Of a stretch of DNA of 64,000 nucleotides, positions 22,430 through 45,340 are shown piece by piece. The position numbers and the translations under genes were made by a program. How positions within the stretch are numbered: the first letter of the stretch is position 1; every line of letters starts with the position of its first letter. This stretch comes from Capitulum mitella (Eukaryota; Arthropoda; Thecostraca; Pollicipedomorpha; Pollicipedidae): the NCBI GenBank assembly GCA_030062745.1, contig CP099847.1, positions 1,038,304-1,102,303 on the forward strand, in the 5' to 3' direction. The notes beneath the pieces are model-generated. The model saw only the letters and a program-made list of their open reading frames with translations. It was not told the origin of the DNA and ran no database searches.

Positions 22430-23680
22430 CCCTGTTCCCGGCAGGGGAGGCTGAATCCGCCCTCCCCCCTTGGGTTTTCTGCTTGCTAATTCCATGGTTT
22501 TTGACACAGCTTCACGAAACTTGATCACTTTTCCTAGCTATTCTTTCTACGTACTTTAACAAAATTTCAAAGTTCTGTTTTGCTCAGGGACGGAGCCAGA
22601 CAACGTTTCTGGGAGGCACATCACGCCATTTTTGGCCCTGTTGAGGGTAAAAGGAAAATGACTGGCAAAAACAGAGTTTTTAAGATAGCACGTAAAACTT
22701 TACATGGATTTATAGTTAAATAGTTGAGCAACGTACAAATACAATTTTGTTCGTCTGAGATCATTTTACAAGGTCAAGTAAAGGTCAAAAGTCAAAATTT
22801 GGTTTATAGTAATAAATTCGGCATTATTTTTTCAAATGCCAAACCCGGAATATTTGTGACGTAGAAAGGTGCCCTCTACTTGTGTACCAAGTTTCAGTTT
22901 GATATCAACTCGGATCACGGAGCTATGACCTAAAATGTCAGTGCACGTACCCTATATCACAATAGCCGTAAAATGAATTTTTTTAAACAGAATGAATTCA
23001 AATGCCTGGAAACGTTTAGTGATAATATTAATATCGTGTGGATTTAATATTATCTGAAAACGTTTTCAGGCATTTGAACACACGAGGTCATTCCAAGTGA
23101 CTCCAAGATCACTGGAGGTCTTTTAAGGTCAAAGGTCACAAGTTGATCTGAGGAGCATGTGACCACAACATTTCCCCCCTTTCCATGTCCCTGGCACCGC
23201 CTATGCTAACATGATACAAACATTGTAATACGATTTGTACTTCTTTAGCATAACATGACTAGCTGAAGCCAAAAAAGAGCTTTTGCCTTTTTTGTTCATT
23301 CATTTGTTAAAAACAAACTAATCCTCATAGTTTTTGAAACTCTGTGGACGCCTATGAATTTTCTCAAAATTTCAAATGTGTGCACCAATTTTAAAATTCC
23401 CATCCATAATCTCTCCATTCATGTCAATTTCATCGAAATCGGTTAATAAACAACGGAGTTATAAGAAGTCCAAAAGTACCCCTCATTTTGATATTTTTGC
23501 CCCCTGTATCCACCCCTTTCAAAATTTTGAAAATTTCTTTTTCAAAGTGTAGTTTAAGTCATGGCAAATTGATTGTCGTTTGTTGCGATGAAATCGGACG
23601 AGTAGTTCTCGAGATCTCAGGGGGGGCCGAACCCCCCCTGCCGGGAATCGGCCATACCGTCTGGCCCTCCGGGAATAGGG
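22430..23680 (-). mobile_element. piggyBac-like MITE, unit 2 of an inverted pair
   Basis: The unit begins CCCTGTTCCCGG after the central TTAA and ends CCGGGAATAGGG before TTAA at 23681-23684. In reverse complement it follows unit 1 closely (for example ACGAGTAGTTCTYGAGATCTCAG near both outer ends and CAAACCCGGAATAT inside). Differences are substitutions and a local expansion near 23020-23070. Confidence 0.75.
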
Positions 23681-23684
23681 TTAA

Positions 23685-26600
23685 GCGAACATCACTAGCT
23701 CCGTCTAAGTTGAACACATTTCTTGAAGTAAAAACATATCTCTCAAATATGAACCGGACGTTTGGTATGCGGACGACTTACACTGGCGCTAGTTTACGCA
23801 ACCCAAAATTGAAGCTTGGCTTGAGAACCATATACCATCCACAGTTAAGTTTTATAGTAACTGTTATTACTTTAGGCGGCTTTTGCGAGCCGCAAAAGAG
23901 CGACGCAGGACCAACAGTGGAGTCCTCAAAAGCTGCTTCCCATGGGTGAATGTTTCAATACACGAACGAACTGGACAGCGAACGAACGAAAGAACGGACG
24001 GCATCAGTCACCACGAGCCAACCTCGTGTAGTGACATCTCCCAGCCAAGACACAGCGAGTGACCTCGCCCCCGATCGCGACGCCCCCGGTGACGTCACTT
24101 CCGGTCACGCGCGCCCGCCGACGTCGGATGACGTGCCGGCGGTGGCCGCTCCGGCGACGGCGGACAATAGCACGCCGCCGACTCAGCGGCGGCTCCCGGC
24201 GCGCCGAGGGCACCGACGGGCGGCCGGCCCAGCTGGCGACGCAGCAAGGTCAGCCGCCGGCGGCGACCGCGGCGGCGGAGACTCCCACGGCCGGCCGCCG
24301 CCGCCCGGCGCCGGCCATCGTGTCGTGGCCGGCATTTCTGGCGCCCCGAGGAGCCGGCTGCCAGCGGCCATCCCGCCGGGGGTGGTCACGGACAGGCCGG
24401 CGGGCACACCCATGCCGAGACCGGCGGCGATCACCTGGAACGGGGTACGGTCACTGGCTGTCGTCTGATGGTCGTGCCGTTACAGGCGGCGGCCACAACG
24501 CAGGTCGGGTTACGAACATTCGACGATGCGACGGCCACATCTCCGCATGCTGCGGTCACAGCAACACAGACAGCGGTCAACGCAGACTGAGTCAGGCCAC
24601 GGACAGTCCTGTAGTCTTACGCCCGCAGTCGGCAGTCACAACAGCACAGACAGCGGTCATTGCGGACTGAGTAGCTCACGGATCGCCGGCAATTATGCGG
24701 CGATCAAATCGGGCAGTGGCCACTGCCGATGTGATCACAGAGTGCGGGCCGCGGTATCCGGGTCCAGCAGGCGATCCAGCCTCCGCACCGTGCACTGACC
24801 AAACGACCGCATCCTGTTTTCCGTATCTGACATCGCCGCCGGATCCTCTAAGCATGGTGGGGTTTCTCCAGCCCTGCCGCATGATAAAACGATGTGAAGA
24901 ACAGCATTGATACACAGCACTTAGCACAACTGACAGGATTTTCGTTTCTAAAAATCCACGGAGGGAGGGTCGACGGCCGGTCGAGCGGACCTGTCCTGAC
25001 CTGTCCTGACCTGTCCCTGCAGCGGTCACCGGCACGACGTCGCAGTCTCGGCCAGCCCCCGAGCCGATGACGAGAACTCGAGCGATGCGGCGATAGCGTC
25101 CATCACGGGCCGGTCGAAGCCATTGTTGCAGCTCGGCTCCGTTCTGGTCCCGGTCCTCCCTGCGCCTGTCGCGCGACCCGGCGCTCTGATTAGGGTCCAT
25201 TGTCTCCGGCCAAATGGATGAGAGGGCGCGAGCGGCTTCTCAGCCGCCGCCGGTCGCGGTTTGATCGTTTTTGCGCTCCAGTTGCGGCGCGGTGGCGGGC
25301 TGCTGCGCGGAAACTGCCGGCGTCCGGCACAGCAGGGCGCCACGTTTCTCCTGGACGGGAAGGAGGATGACAGTTGGTCAGATCGACACGCGCCAGGACT
25401 CCGGCGCCGACGGGTCGGTGGCGGGTTCAGGGCAGGGGTGGAGACGAAAGTATATGCGCTGTGCGTGTCCAACCGTGCTGTCACGTGGTTTGCCATAGCC
25501 TCAACATGCTAGGACTTCCTCGGCTCTGACAAAGATTTGTGTCCCAAATATGACGAAAAAAAGAGTGAAGGCTGAGCTTACTTGAAGATGTTTTGCTTTT
25601 CACATTTGAGCGATCTGGAGGGGAATGGTTTAAAGTTACGGCCCAATCTCCGAGCGAAAATGATTGAAATATGTAAGTTAACGTTCACTGTTTTCTCATG
25701 ATGTTGAGCTTAGCTAGTTGACATTATTAGTGTTTCCAGCGTCGATTTAAGGCAAAACCAATATTCCAAAGCCGTTCTGTGTTCGTACGGTATGCAAAGC
25801 TCGCTAGAAATCGTTGAGCTGATGATGTGATGCTCAAGAACCAGATGTACCAACTGCAGTGGTGTACATCAGAAGTCATATGGCAACATAAAAAACCAAG
25901 ACGGGACAGTCCTGGTCTGTTTGTTGGTAAACGCAATCCCATGGTGGAGAAAAAAATAAAGTAATTATAACACTCAGTCTCCGCAAGGCTAAGATGATTT
26001 TGGCTCTCGAAGAACAAGATGGATCAAAATTTCCGCGTAATAAATTTTGACGACAATTTACAAAATGTGTTATACAACGAGGAAAATTTGCGCAGTCCAC
26101 TCACCTCTGAAAAAAATATACAGAAGTGCCGCTCACAAACGTTCCATTGACTGACCTCGATCACTCATATCCTGTCAAGTTCTAGATGACAGCCCGACTG
26201 TCACAGCCTGCCTAAAGACAGCTGGTCAGGTCAGAGAGGCCTGTTGGCCCGATGTTCAGCTGGAACTGGCAGCGATAGCTGCCACCCCGAACAGCTCCAC
26301 CTCCTAAAACCCCGTGACCAGCCGCCACCTGCCCGGCTGACCTGAGAGCCACAGCCTCCCTCAGGACGGCCGGTGACACCAGACCTGACCGTCAGAGTGG
26401 CCGGTGACACCAGACCGTCATCTGTCCGGCGCCCAGCTGACCTGACAGCCACAGCCTCCCTCAGGACGGCTGGTCAGATCAGGGTGACCTGTTTTCCCGG
26501 TGTTCGGTTGACCTGACGACCGCAGCGCCGCCCAGGACCGCCGGCGGCACCGGACCTGATCCTCCGTCACCTGCCCAGAGCGGGCCCCGGCGACCCCGGC

Positions 26601-29600
26601 CAGCGACGCCGCCCGCCCGGCCATTCTCGCCGATGCCGGGCCGCGAGATTATCGTCGATTACCGGCCGGCAGCTGGCGGCCGCCGCCTCCGGACGCCTCC
26701 GACTCGGCCGTCCTGTTTGCGGCGCCGGCACGGCGGGGCGGCGGCCACCTGTTCCCTCTCGGCCGGCCCGCCGCCGCGCGCTGGCCGCAGGACGGCTCTC
26801 TGGGGACGGCTCGGCCAGGCAGCTGCCCAGACACGTGCCGCGCGCTTTGTAGTGGGCGTCTGCACACAGTGGGTTTCGTTTGAAGAAGGCCGCAGCTGCG
26901 TATGTGGACCCAAGAACTCGCGACGGAGGTCTGTTTGTCCAGTGGAAACCTTCAGCGAGCATGCTAGCAGGGTTATCAGAATGAACGGTTCGCACCAGAA
27001 CATACCAGCAGCCTTTCAGAAGATGGGATACATCGATTGAAATAAATAAATGTGTTCCTTTGATCAAGAGTCCTTGAGCACCTCATAAAATAAGCTTGCA
27101 AGCGTTGTAAAGAGGCATCTTCAGCAAAGGTGCTTGTCCTTTATACACCGCTCTTTCCTTCAGGGTCAAGACTTCTGTCAGTGAACGTCATTTAAACCAT
27201 GTGCATAGGTGAGGATACATTTCTTAACGGTTGTAGCGTGTTCTGAGCTTCCACGCTTGCAAGCAAGAACAAGAGCGAGGACGCTGCTCGCTCTCGTATG
27301 TGGGTGTGGCTCAAAATTCTCCTCCGTTTTCCGTGGAAAAAGGTCATACGATTATAGCGATGTCTGCAAATAATTCCGAATATGCTACTAATAATTCCTT
27401 CCGTGGGAGAACTAGAGGTGTCAGTTATAAGCCTTTCATCCGCCTTTTAATGATGTCAGACCGCACCTGTTGTTCCTTCTACCGAGACGAAAACCATTGC
27501 ATATCTCCCGTCGACAATGAATGGCATGGGTAATTACCTTCAGCATGGAAAAATAAAAGAAATGTCCACTGACCTATTGAGACAGATGATGTATTAAAGT
27601 TCAGCAGTTGGCGCAAGGACTTCAACAATGAAAGTGAGCAGTCATTTTTCTTCGGGTTCGAGTCTGCTGGTGGTCTGTCGGATTGACGAGAACTGCTATT
27701 AATCTGAATTACTGCCTTACTCGGCCGTAACGTGCGCTTCATGCCTTCCGGCACTATCAGCTGGCTGGACCGGAGCGAGTTCAGCGTGTTCGGTCGTCAG
27801 GCGGCAGTCTGGACGGCCAGTTCTGTGGCAATGGGAGGGCCATGAATCACGGACTGGACCGTTACCGCTGGCGCCGCCGGCAGCTGTCCGGCCCGGCCTG
27901 AACACTCGGCCAGAGGCAGGGCGTGGAGTGGAGTGGAGTGGAGGCGGCACGCGTTCCCCTGCCCCCTCCAGACGGCAGTAACCAGCTCCAGCTGCCGCCC
28001 CCGCTGCGCCGGGGAGGGACCGGCTCGGCGGGGGGGGGGGGGGAGCGGGCGGCCGGCGCGCCCCACCCGGCTCCTGTGAGGTTTTTCGCAAAACACGTCT
28101 GCGGGAGCGGTCCTCTGCGTTTCGGACGTTCGCTCGCCATGTGCGCTGCGGCGAGGGTCCCTTCCAGGAGCTTCGACACTGGGTGGGGCGCAGGCCGACC
28201 GGCTAGATTCGTGGCCTCGTCGCTCAGAAGCGAGACCTGGCTGACCGTGTCTGAAACATTCTGCAAGGCGAAATTAGTAGTGATGTTCCGTTCCTCCCGA
28301 ATTTTGTACGGATGAGGTTCAAGCGGTCCTTGTAATGCCTGTCCGGCGGGAGTGATTTGATTAAACCAGTTTTACTGCTTCCCATTTTCATGTTGGGCTT
28401 CATTGTTTTAAATGGCCATCTTGACAGTTAATTTCGTCTTCCGTTCAACTTAATCGTATGTAAGCCGCTTTAAATATTTTTTTTTCGGTTTTAAGGACTG
28501 ATACTGGTTTTCAATGTGTCGTGATCTCAGCACGTTATTATCGGACACTTTCAGGTGATTTCAGGCTGCATCCGACTGTGCTGGACTATTTACAATGCTA
28601 CCAGAACTGGTCAGACACTCGTATCTGGTCACGCCGCCCCACGACGAACGTCTGCTCGGCCGGCATGTGATCCTGCATGCCTTCAAAGTCACGCGCACTC
28701 GTGACCGTCTTATCCACGGCCGGCTGGTCAAGCCAGCTGCCTCGGCCAGCTCGGAGACGCGGGACGGGTTGTCCTGATCCCTGCACGTCAGCTGCTGCTA
28801 CCGCGCATGCGCCGTGGCCGCGGCGAGCAGCTGGCGCGCCGCGGTCAAGGCGACCCGGCGGCGCCCGGCGACTGCAGCAGATAGTGTGCAGGGAACGGGA
28901 GCCGGGCGGCGGCCTTCCCGGAGCCGATCGGGGCGGCAGCTGCCCGACCGGACACCACCTGTCCCCGCTCAGACGGCGGACACGGCCGCGGGCGAGCAGG
29001 GCCCGGCCGTCGGCCAGCAGCACCCGGCCGGACCCGTCGGCGGCCGGCATAGGCGCAACGGCGAGGAGCGTTTGTCAACGGCGGGCCCAACCACGCTGAC
29101 GGCGACCGGGGGAGGCCCTCAACTGAGAGACGCCTTAGGGCGACAACATTCGGCAGGGGAGAAATGGGCGTCGCTGAATGGTGAGGGTGAAACGGGGGCG
29201 CCTTTTTAGGAAATGTGCATTGTTTGTACGGTCAGGCTTGCACTCGGACTGTTTACACTTACCGACTTAGAGACCGATCCTGCAAGACTAGAAAGTCTAC
29301 ATAAGAGTTCCGTCCTAACGAAGCAACGGTGTAGGATAACCACGCTCTTTAAAAATTTCAGCCTGTTGGCAACACCTTTGTTGAAACGTCCTTCAGGCTG
29401 GACATATGTGGCATATGAACATCGGTCGTGTACAAGATTCCGTAACATAGTAAGTGCCGACTTCTTATAATTTCTTATAATGAATTAAACGGTGTTGTAG
29501 GAAAGATATGGGATGTCTGAAAATGACTCTGTCCCCACTAATGATATGCATCCGGACGTGTTCTTTTTTGGACACCAATGAAGCCTGATCGGGAAAGAAG

Positions 29601-32600
29601 CCCGCATTCGTAGCCAGCACCGCCATGCTATTCTTAAGACTTCCTTACATTGATAGGTCACGGACGCGTGACCGCCGTGACCGGAACAGTCTCTGTCCTA
29701 TCTCACTCCCCGGCCAGACCAGTGCGGGCCGTGCGGGCTCGCGCTGCGTGCTCGCTTGATGACGCCGTTCTGTTGCAAGCTCGAGAAATAACGACTTTCG
29801 TCATATAGGGCTGCAGCTCAGCCCGGCCATACAGCACTGCCTATTGTCCCGTTTAGATAGCTATCCTGGCTGCATCGAACGTAGCATAATGTATTCTAAC
29901 CCGGCGTCAGAGAACGCTCAAAGCTACCGTGACTGTCAGAAGTGTCAGGGCCTCTCCCCCGTGGGCACCGTATGACCAATCGGCAGACACGTGCCAGAAG
30001 CCCAATAGCCAAGCAAGCAACCAATGTAAGCATTGACGCATATATTTTCCATTTTTATTAGTAAGAACATGATTCAAATGTAACTCAGCAGATGTCGATT
30101 TTTCGCTAACCCCCTCCCCCTCCTCACCCTCCTTTCTCTTTCCCCTTTGACCACGTCCATCATCTCTAATACTTTTTCTTACGGTCTCCCATTTCACGCC
30201 AGCAGTCGGTTTTTGGTCGGTGCTTGGCTGACCGCCGGCTCACCTCGTTCCCGGGAGTTTGGCAGCGCCTCTCGCCAGTCATGATGTCTTCCGTCATCCC
30301 GCTGGACTCTGAATGGATCATTCCTTCCTTTTCCGGTCTACCTGATTCTCTTCCGCATTCCGAATATCTGCAGATTGGTGGGGATAGCCACTGGGTCGCT
30401 ACCGTTCTCTGGGCAGCCTCGTCGGTAAGCCTCTTTAATTGAGCTGGGCATAAGCTCCCAAAGCATAAGCTCGCTAGGTGTGGCTCCCTATAGTAGTCCG
30501 TCGTAACTTAATGCTCTCAGTTGTTTACCGTTGCTTGTGCAGTTTCAATCGCCAGCGCCTTCGCAAATCCGCCAGTCAGGCTTTGCGCGACCCCCCACCG
30601 TCCAGCTCACTCGGGTTCAGCAGCCGTCGCAGACGCCGGAGTCGTGGTGCCCGAGACGACCAGCACCTGTGCGGTCTGGGGCGTGTCCGGGACACCGTCG
30701 CCAGCGTTATCGTCCCGCCGGCCGGACAGGACCGCAGCTAATTTGGCGGAAAGGCGACAGGAGCCGCGATCGCCGATGTGCTTGTCCAGGCGGCCGGTCG
30801 GCGGTGATTGCTGATACCTCCGATAGCCCTGGCTGGCCGGCTGGCCGGTCGTCGGCTGGCCGGCGGGAGAGAGGAAGATTCGGGAGCTGTCCTGGGCCAG
30901 GTCACAGATCGACTGGAAAACACCGACTTTTTCCTATTTTATTTCACTTTTTATTTTTCTGAAATTTGAACCGTGTGGTTGCTGGGGTGATGCAAGTAAT
31001 CGGAGCCTATGCTAGTTAAGCACGTTAACGGAGGAAGTCCAGTGAACACGCGGACCAAAGATGCTCAAGACCCGAGATCAGACATGCCGGCATCGTTCAA
31101 GGTCGGGACAGGGCACAGGCAAGGGCTGCCGGACCGGGCTAAGACACCGGATGAGGCAGGTGACGTTGTATCAGACTCTGGTCTGCCTGACCTCACCGTC
31201 CCGAGACAAACTCTCAGTTCGAATCGGCTCGCAGTGAGAACGTCGGCAATGGACGGCGCTTCGACACCGCCCAATCCTTGGCGAGTAATCCGAGCCATGG
31301 TCTGCGGTTTGTGGGGGAATCTGTGACATTTCTATCGCCTTGCGCACTGTGCATAACATGATAGATGACATACATGGATATATAAAGTAATATAACATGA
31401 TAGATGTGCATAACATAAAAGAAGACATTTGAGGGTGTGCGGACCTGTCGGTCCTTTAAAAGGTTGCCCTCGAGATTTAAACGGCAAGCGAATGAATACC
31501 GCTTCATGTCAATTGGACTAAGCGTTTCTGAGGGCTAAAGATTGGCGACCAGAGCTTTATTAATCATTGTGATGTACATTTTCCGTGACATGTGGCTAGA
31601 CTGAGTACTCAATAGTGTTTGCAGCAAACCGGGTTGAAATTTATCTTAGAATGCCGATTAGTATTATCGTTCTGATTCTACGCGAGTTCATTAGATACAA
31701 ACTAAATGAAAATAAACTGCGGTAAATTTGCGGTCGTGAGGAAAATTAATCCGTTATCAGACCTTGTCGTCAGAACTCGTCATCGTTGTAACCTTACTAC
31801 CAGGTGGGGTATGACTTGGCGTGCTAAGTCATCCTTCCTCAGTCACCCTTTGACATTCGACCATAAAAAAGCATTGAACTTCGTGCCTCACATATGCAGG
31901 TAAACAATTCATATGATCACGGCAGCTGGGATGCCAATGGACCAAGGCCCTGGCCACTGAAAAATCAGGTCAGTCATGGGCACAGTTTCCTTGGTATCGT
32001 GAGCTGTCCAACTATACCATATAGAAAGCTTCAGGTATCCACGCCCATTCCTCCATTGTTAAATGGAATGGTTCAGTACGTTGCGAAATTGTGTGCATTA
32101 ATGGAATACCCGAAGCAAAATTTGATTAGGGGCACGGTGGCTCCAGCTCGTTTTTGCAATCTTAGCATCATGGAGGTTCTGCAAAACGATTTATCATGTT
32201 GTTCCACTCCATCAGACCTTCTTGCTGGAGTTGCTTGCATCTCCATCTCATTATAAATTCCCAACCTTCCTCGTAATCATGTAGTGATACAATCGAGAAA
32301 TATGAGTCAAGGTAACTGGCTGCATATAATACAGAGGTGGGTTGCTCATGAGGCACTGTTCAGAAGGCGTTGGCAACTGGGATGAGCCCGCATCAATAAA
32401 CCATTAAAAGATTTATTGATCACATAAACTTAAGACAGCCATGTAAAGCGTTAATGAAAGTGAAATAAGTTTTTTTTTTTACTGCGACGCATTATTTGTG
32501 CAAAGCCATTTCTCTCATTTTACGCCGCCTTGTCGCATCACAAGCTCACAGTAACCACTCGCGGTTTGTTCCTTTTTCGGAAAATTTTTGGCGTCTGTCG

Positions 32601-34738
32601 CTCCGTGCTGAAATAGAACGATCGATCTGTTTTTCGCCGTGCGACACTGTTTGCTCCGGCCGTGCCAGTGCCGTGCCGTGCCGGGGCAGCGCCGGCTGAA
32701 AGGGCTGCGGCCCGCGCCTCTTTACCGGGCTGTTTTGTGACGCCGCCTGTTGTCCGGTGCGGGGAGCGCGCAGACGGCAGGTAGAGCGGCCCATTGTCGG
32801 TCCCCTCTCTTCACGTGAGCGGCGGACCATCTGGCCCCGGCCGGGGAGACGCATCGGTCCCGGCAGACCGGCAGGCATCCGACTGCGCAGCAGGGAGAGC
32901 GACACACGGAGGAGAGGGGAGCGCGCGAGAGAGAGGGGGGAGGAGACACGAAAGAGGGAACGAAGCTCTGGAATACTTCATGCACCGCGAGTACCAATTC
33001 GCAAGGAACAATGAGAACCAAGCCACCAGAGAATGAAGAACGCACCATCGTCGTAATCACCAGTCTTCCAAAACATTGCCTAAAACAAGTAAATAACGTT
33101 TTATATGACACGTTTTGAGAACAAAGCATAATCGCGGTGGATGATACGTATCCCATTTCACAGGCTTATGCCACGAGAGAAATAAGGGACGCCCTAAGCT
33201 CGAACGCTTCCAAAAGTGACCCTTTTTCTCTGACGGCCCCTGAGGAAGAGTGTCCATTGTTCAGTCGCCGTTTTCGTGTCATGGAATGCGTTCAAGCAAG
33301 CTAATAGCCGTGAACACGATCTGTGCTGAGTAACAATGATTTCATTACGTGGCGGTTTTGACCGCGGGTCATAATTAATAAATTAGTTCAGCGTTATTGA
33401 GCCCAGAATCTGACCTAATGCCACCCAAGATGCAAATCGCTCAAACATGAGAATGTAATTAAATGAAACGTACCAGTTAGACGTCTTGTGCGGCGCATAA
33501 CGAACAGGACCTACTTCGTTTGTCTCGGAATTTGGAAGCACATATTTAAATACTGTCCGGAACATTACTTTCCTGCTTGCATTTATTTATCGACACACAT
33601 ACACAAACGCAAACACAAACACAAACAGATATTTATCGATATATTTCAACATTTTGCGTTCAGTCAATTTCCAGTTTAAACGCCATGCATGCTTGCGATG
33701 TTGTTCGATTTCATTACTGTCCATCCATTACAGCCATTATGTCCCGAAAACTAGTAAATACTAAAATACGATGAAACAACACGTTGATAAACTGTTTCAA
33801 TAGTGCTCAGGATGTAGCAATGCCGCTATGTTTCATTCGATGGATTTGGCCCCAAAACAGCATCCTTTCATGCAAGTTTTGAGCTGCCGGGAGCATGTGG
33901 GAGAAAATGGCTCTTTCACCCAATTCGAACACGCTGGACATATGGAAGTATGTTTGCAGCCAATAATCGTCATATGAAGAGAGGTTCTCTCTTCAAAAAC
34001 ACCCTCAGAGAAATTGATCTGAGATCATAGGTCAATGTCGAAACATTACTCTCGGAGAACTGATGCAGAAGAAAGAGTTTTCAAGATGTGTTTGCATTAC
34101 CAATGCAAACGCACACAGTTTAAAGCACTGAGCTATGTTCTTGCGGAAATCTCAAGATTGGCTGCCCAGTTTTAGCAAGGTAATGAGCCTCCAGAATGCG
34201 CAACGGCTGGGCTGGGCCTGCCGCTGCTTGTTTTTTCCTGCTTGATGGCGTAAAATAGGAACAACAGTCTACCAAGTTGATTCAACAACTGCATTGAGTC
34301 AGAGATGTAAAAAGGAAAAGAAAGGCTCAAGGTAGTTTTGATGGCCGGTCAGGTTTTCGGGCCGTTAAGCAGGCCATCCCGACATGATAAACGGGTCTCA
34401 TTCCTCCTCGCCTGGCCGGCGTTCTCGTACGTCCCCGATCCGGCGTGTCCCTGCGTCCGCCGCCGCCGGGCGGCCCCGCCCGGCCGCCGGTCAGCCGCCG
34501 GGCCGGGCGGCCGCCGCCTCTGCCTCAGGGGCGGAGTCTGTCCAGCCGGCCGGGCAGACCGGCCGGCGGCGGCCGCGGCCGCGCCAGTCAACTGCCGGAC
34601 GGCGGCCGGACGGGGTGAGCGTGTGCCCGCTGTGACCGGCGACTGTGAACGGTGACTGTGACCGTTGACCGGTGGCCGGTGCCGTGAGCTGCGACCTGAG
34701 GAGGGGCCGATGTGCGGCCGGCCGGTGTAAGCGCCACT
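23685..34738. other. 11-kb upstream region of Delta, no gene recognised
   Basis: GC-rich islands lie at about 24050-24480, 25020-25440, 26230-26860, 27750-28200, 28600-29170, 30560-30900, 32640-32960 and 34400-34738, separated by AT-rich DNA. Short local duplications occur at 24550-24672 and 26230-26560. No frame in it resembles a known protein. The last island directly precedes the Delta start and is the likely promoter/5' UTR. Confidence 0.5.
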
Positions 34739-44524
<9,786 letters not shown>

Positions 44525-44667
44525 CGCCACGGCCGGCCGCCGCCGCCGGAACTGAGGTACCTGTCCCGCTGTAGTCCACACCAAAGGTCCGGGTGTTGCT
44601 GTGCTTGTTACGATGTGATGGCGCTGTGTCGGGTGCCGGCCAGAGGCGGCTGGGGGGCGGGGCTCGC

Positions 44668-44815
44668 GATCTCCTGCTCCGGTGGCCGATGGGTTCATGA
44701 CTTCCTGTTCTGGTGACCGGTGGACTCATGAGGTCCTGCTCCGGCGGTCGGTGGGTTCATGACCTCCTGTTCCCGTGGCCGGCGGGTTCATGACCTCCTG
44801 CTCCGGTGGCCAGGG
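44668..44815. repeat. ~31-bp tandem repeat in Delta 3' UTR
   Basis: About five copies of GGTTCATGACCTCCTGTTCC followed by GGTGGCCGGCGG, diverged. Confidence 0.8.
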
Positions 44816-44828
44816 GCTCACACGCCCC

Positions 44829-44935
44829 GTTCTGCCGGGCGGGCTGGCGGGACCCCCGACGCTGCCGGGCGGGCTGGCGGGACCTCCGACGCTGCCGGGA
44901 GGGCTGGCGGGAGCCCCGACGCTGCAGGCCGGGTC
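44829..44935. repeat. 30-bp tandem repeat in Delta 3' UTR
   Basis: Three full copies plus a degenerate one of CTGCCGGGCGGGCTGGCGGG followed by ACCCCCGACG. Confidence 0.88.
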
Positions 44936-45315
44936 GGACGCGTGATCGGAGTGATCTCGACCCTGCTGGCGGGCGTTGGCTGCTCGGAGGTGAGTCGGTG
45001 TGCGCGATGTCGGCGTCCGAAGGCTGTCGCACGTGCCTGCGTCGTCAGGCAAGGCCCACTTAGTCATGCTGTCGATGTGAGATCGTTTGCGGCGGGCCGC
45101 GCTCGCATCCTCTGTGAAATGACGGAGCGTTTTGTGCTGACCTTTTGCTGTGGGCAGCCATGTGTTAGAGTCGACTTGCGTTGTGTGATGAAGAGAGATC
45201 TTTCAGAAGGAGGCTTGTTTCTTGTTGAATGTTTACAGTGCTCACGGCACCGTAAATTGCCGTAATGAGTATTTATGTATAGACCTGCATGTAGTTATTT
45301 GTATATTAAACGTGA

Positions 45316-45321
45316 AATAAA
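45316..45321 (+). terminator. Polyadenylation signal AATAAA for Delta
   Basis: A canonical AATAAA about 790 bp after the Delta stop in AT-rich sequence, with ATTAAA eleven bases before it. Confidence 0.55.
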
Positions 45322-45340
45322 TGAGCTAGAGACATGAAAC

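Larger units (their letters stand above)
44525..45340 (+). other. Delta 3' UTR (predicted)
   Basis: The stretch from the stop to just past an AATAAA at 45316. It contains two adjacent short tandem repeats (44668-44930). The end is inferred from the polyadenylation signal only. Confidence 0.5.
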
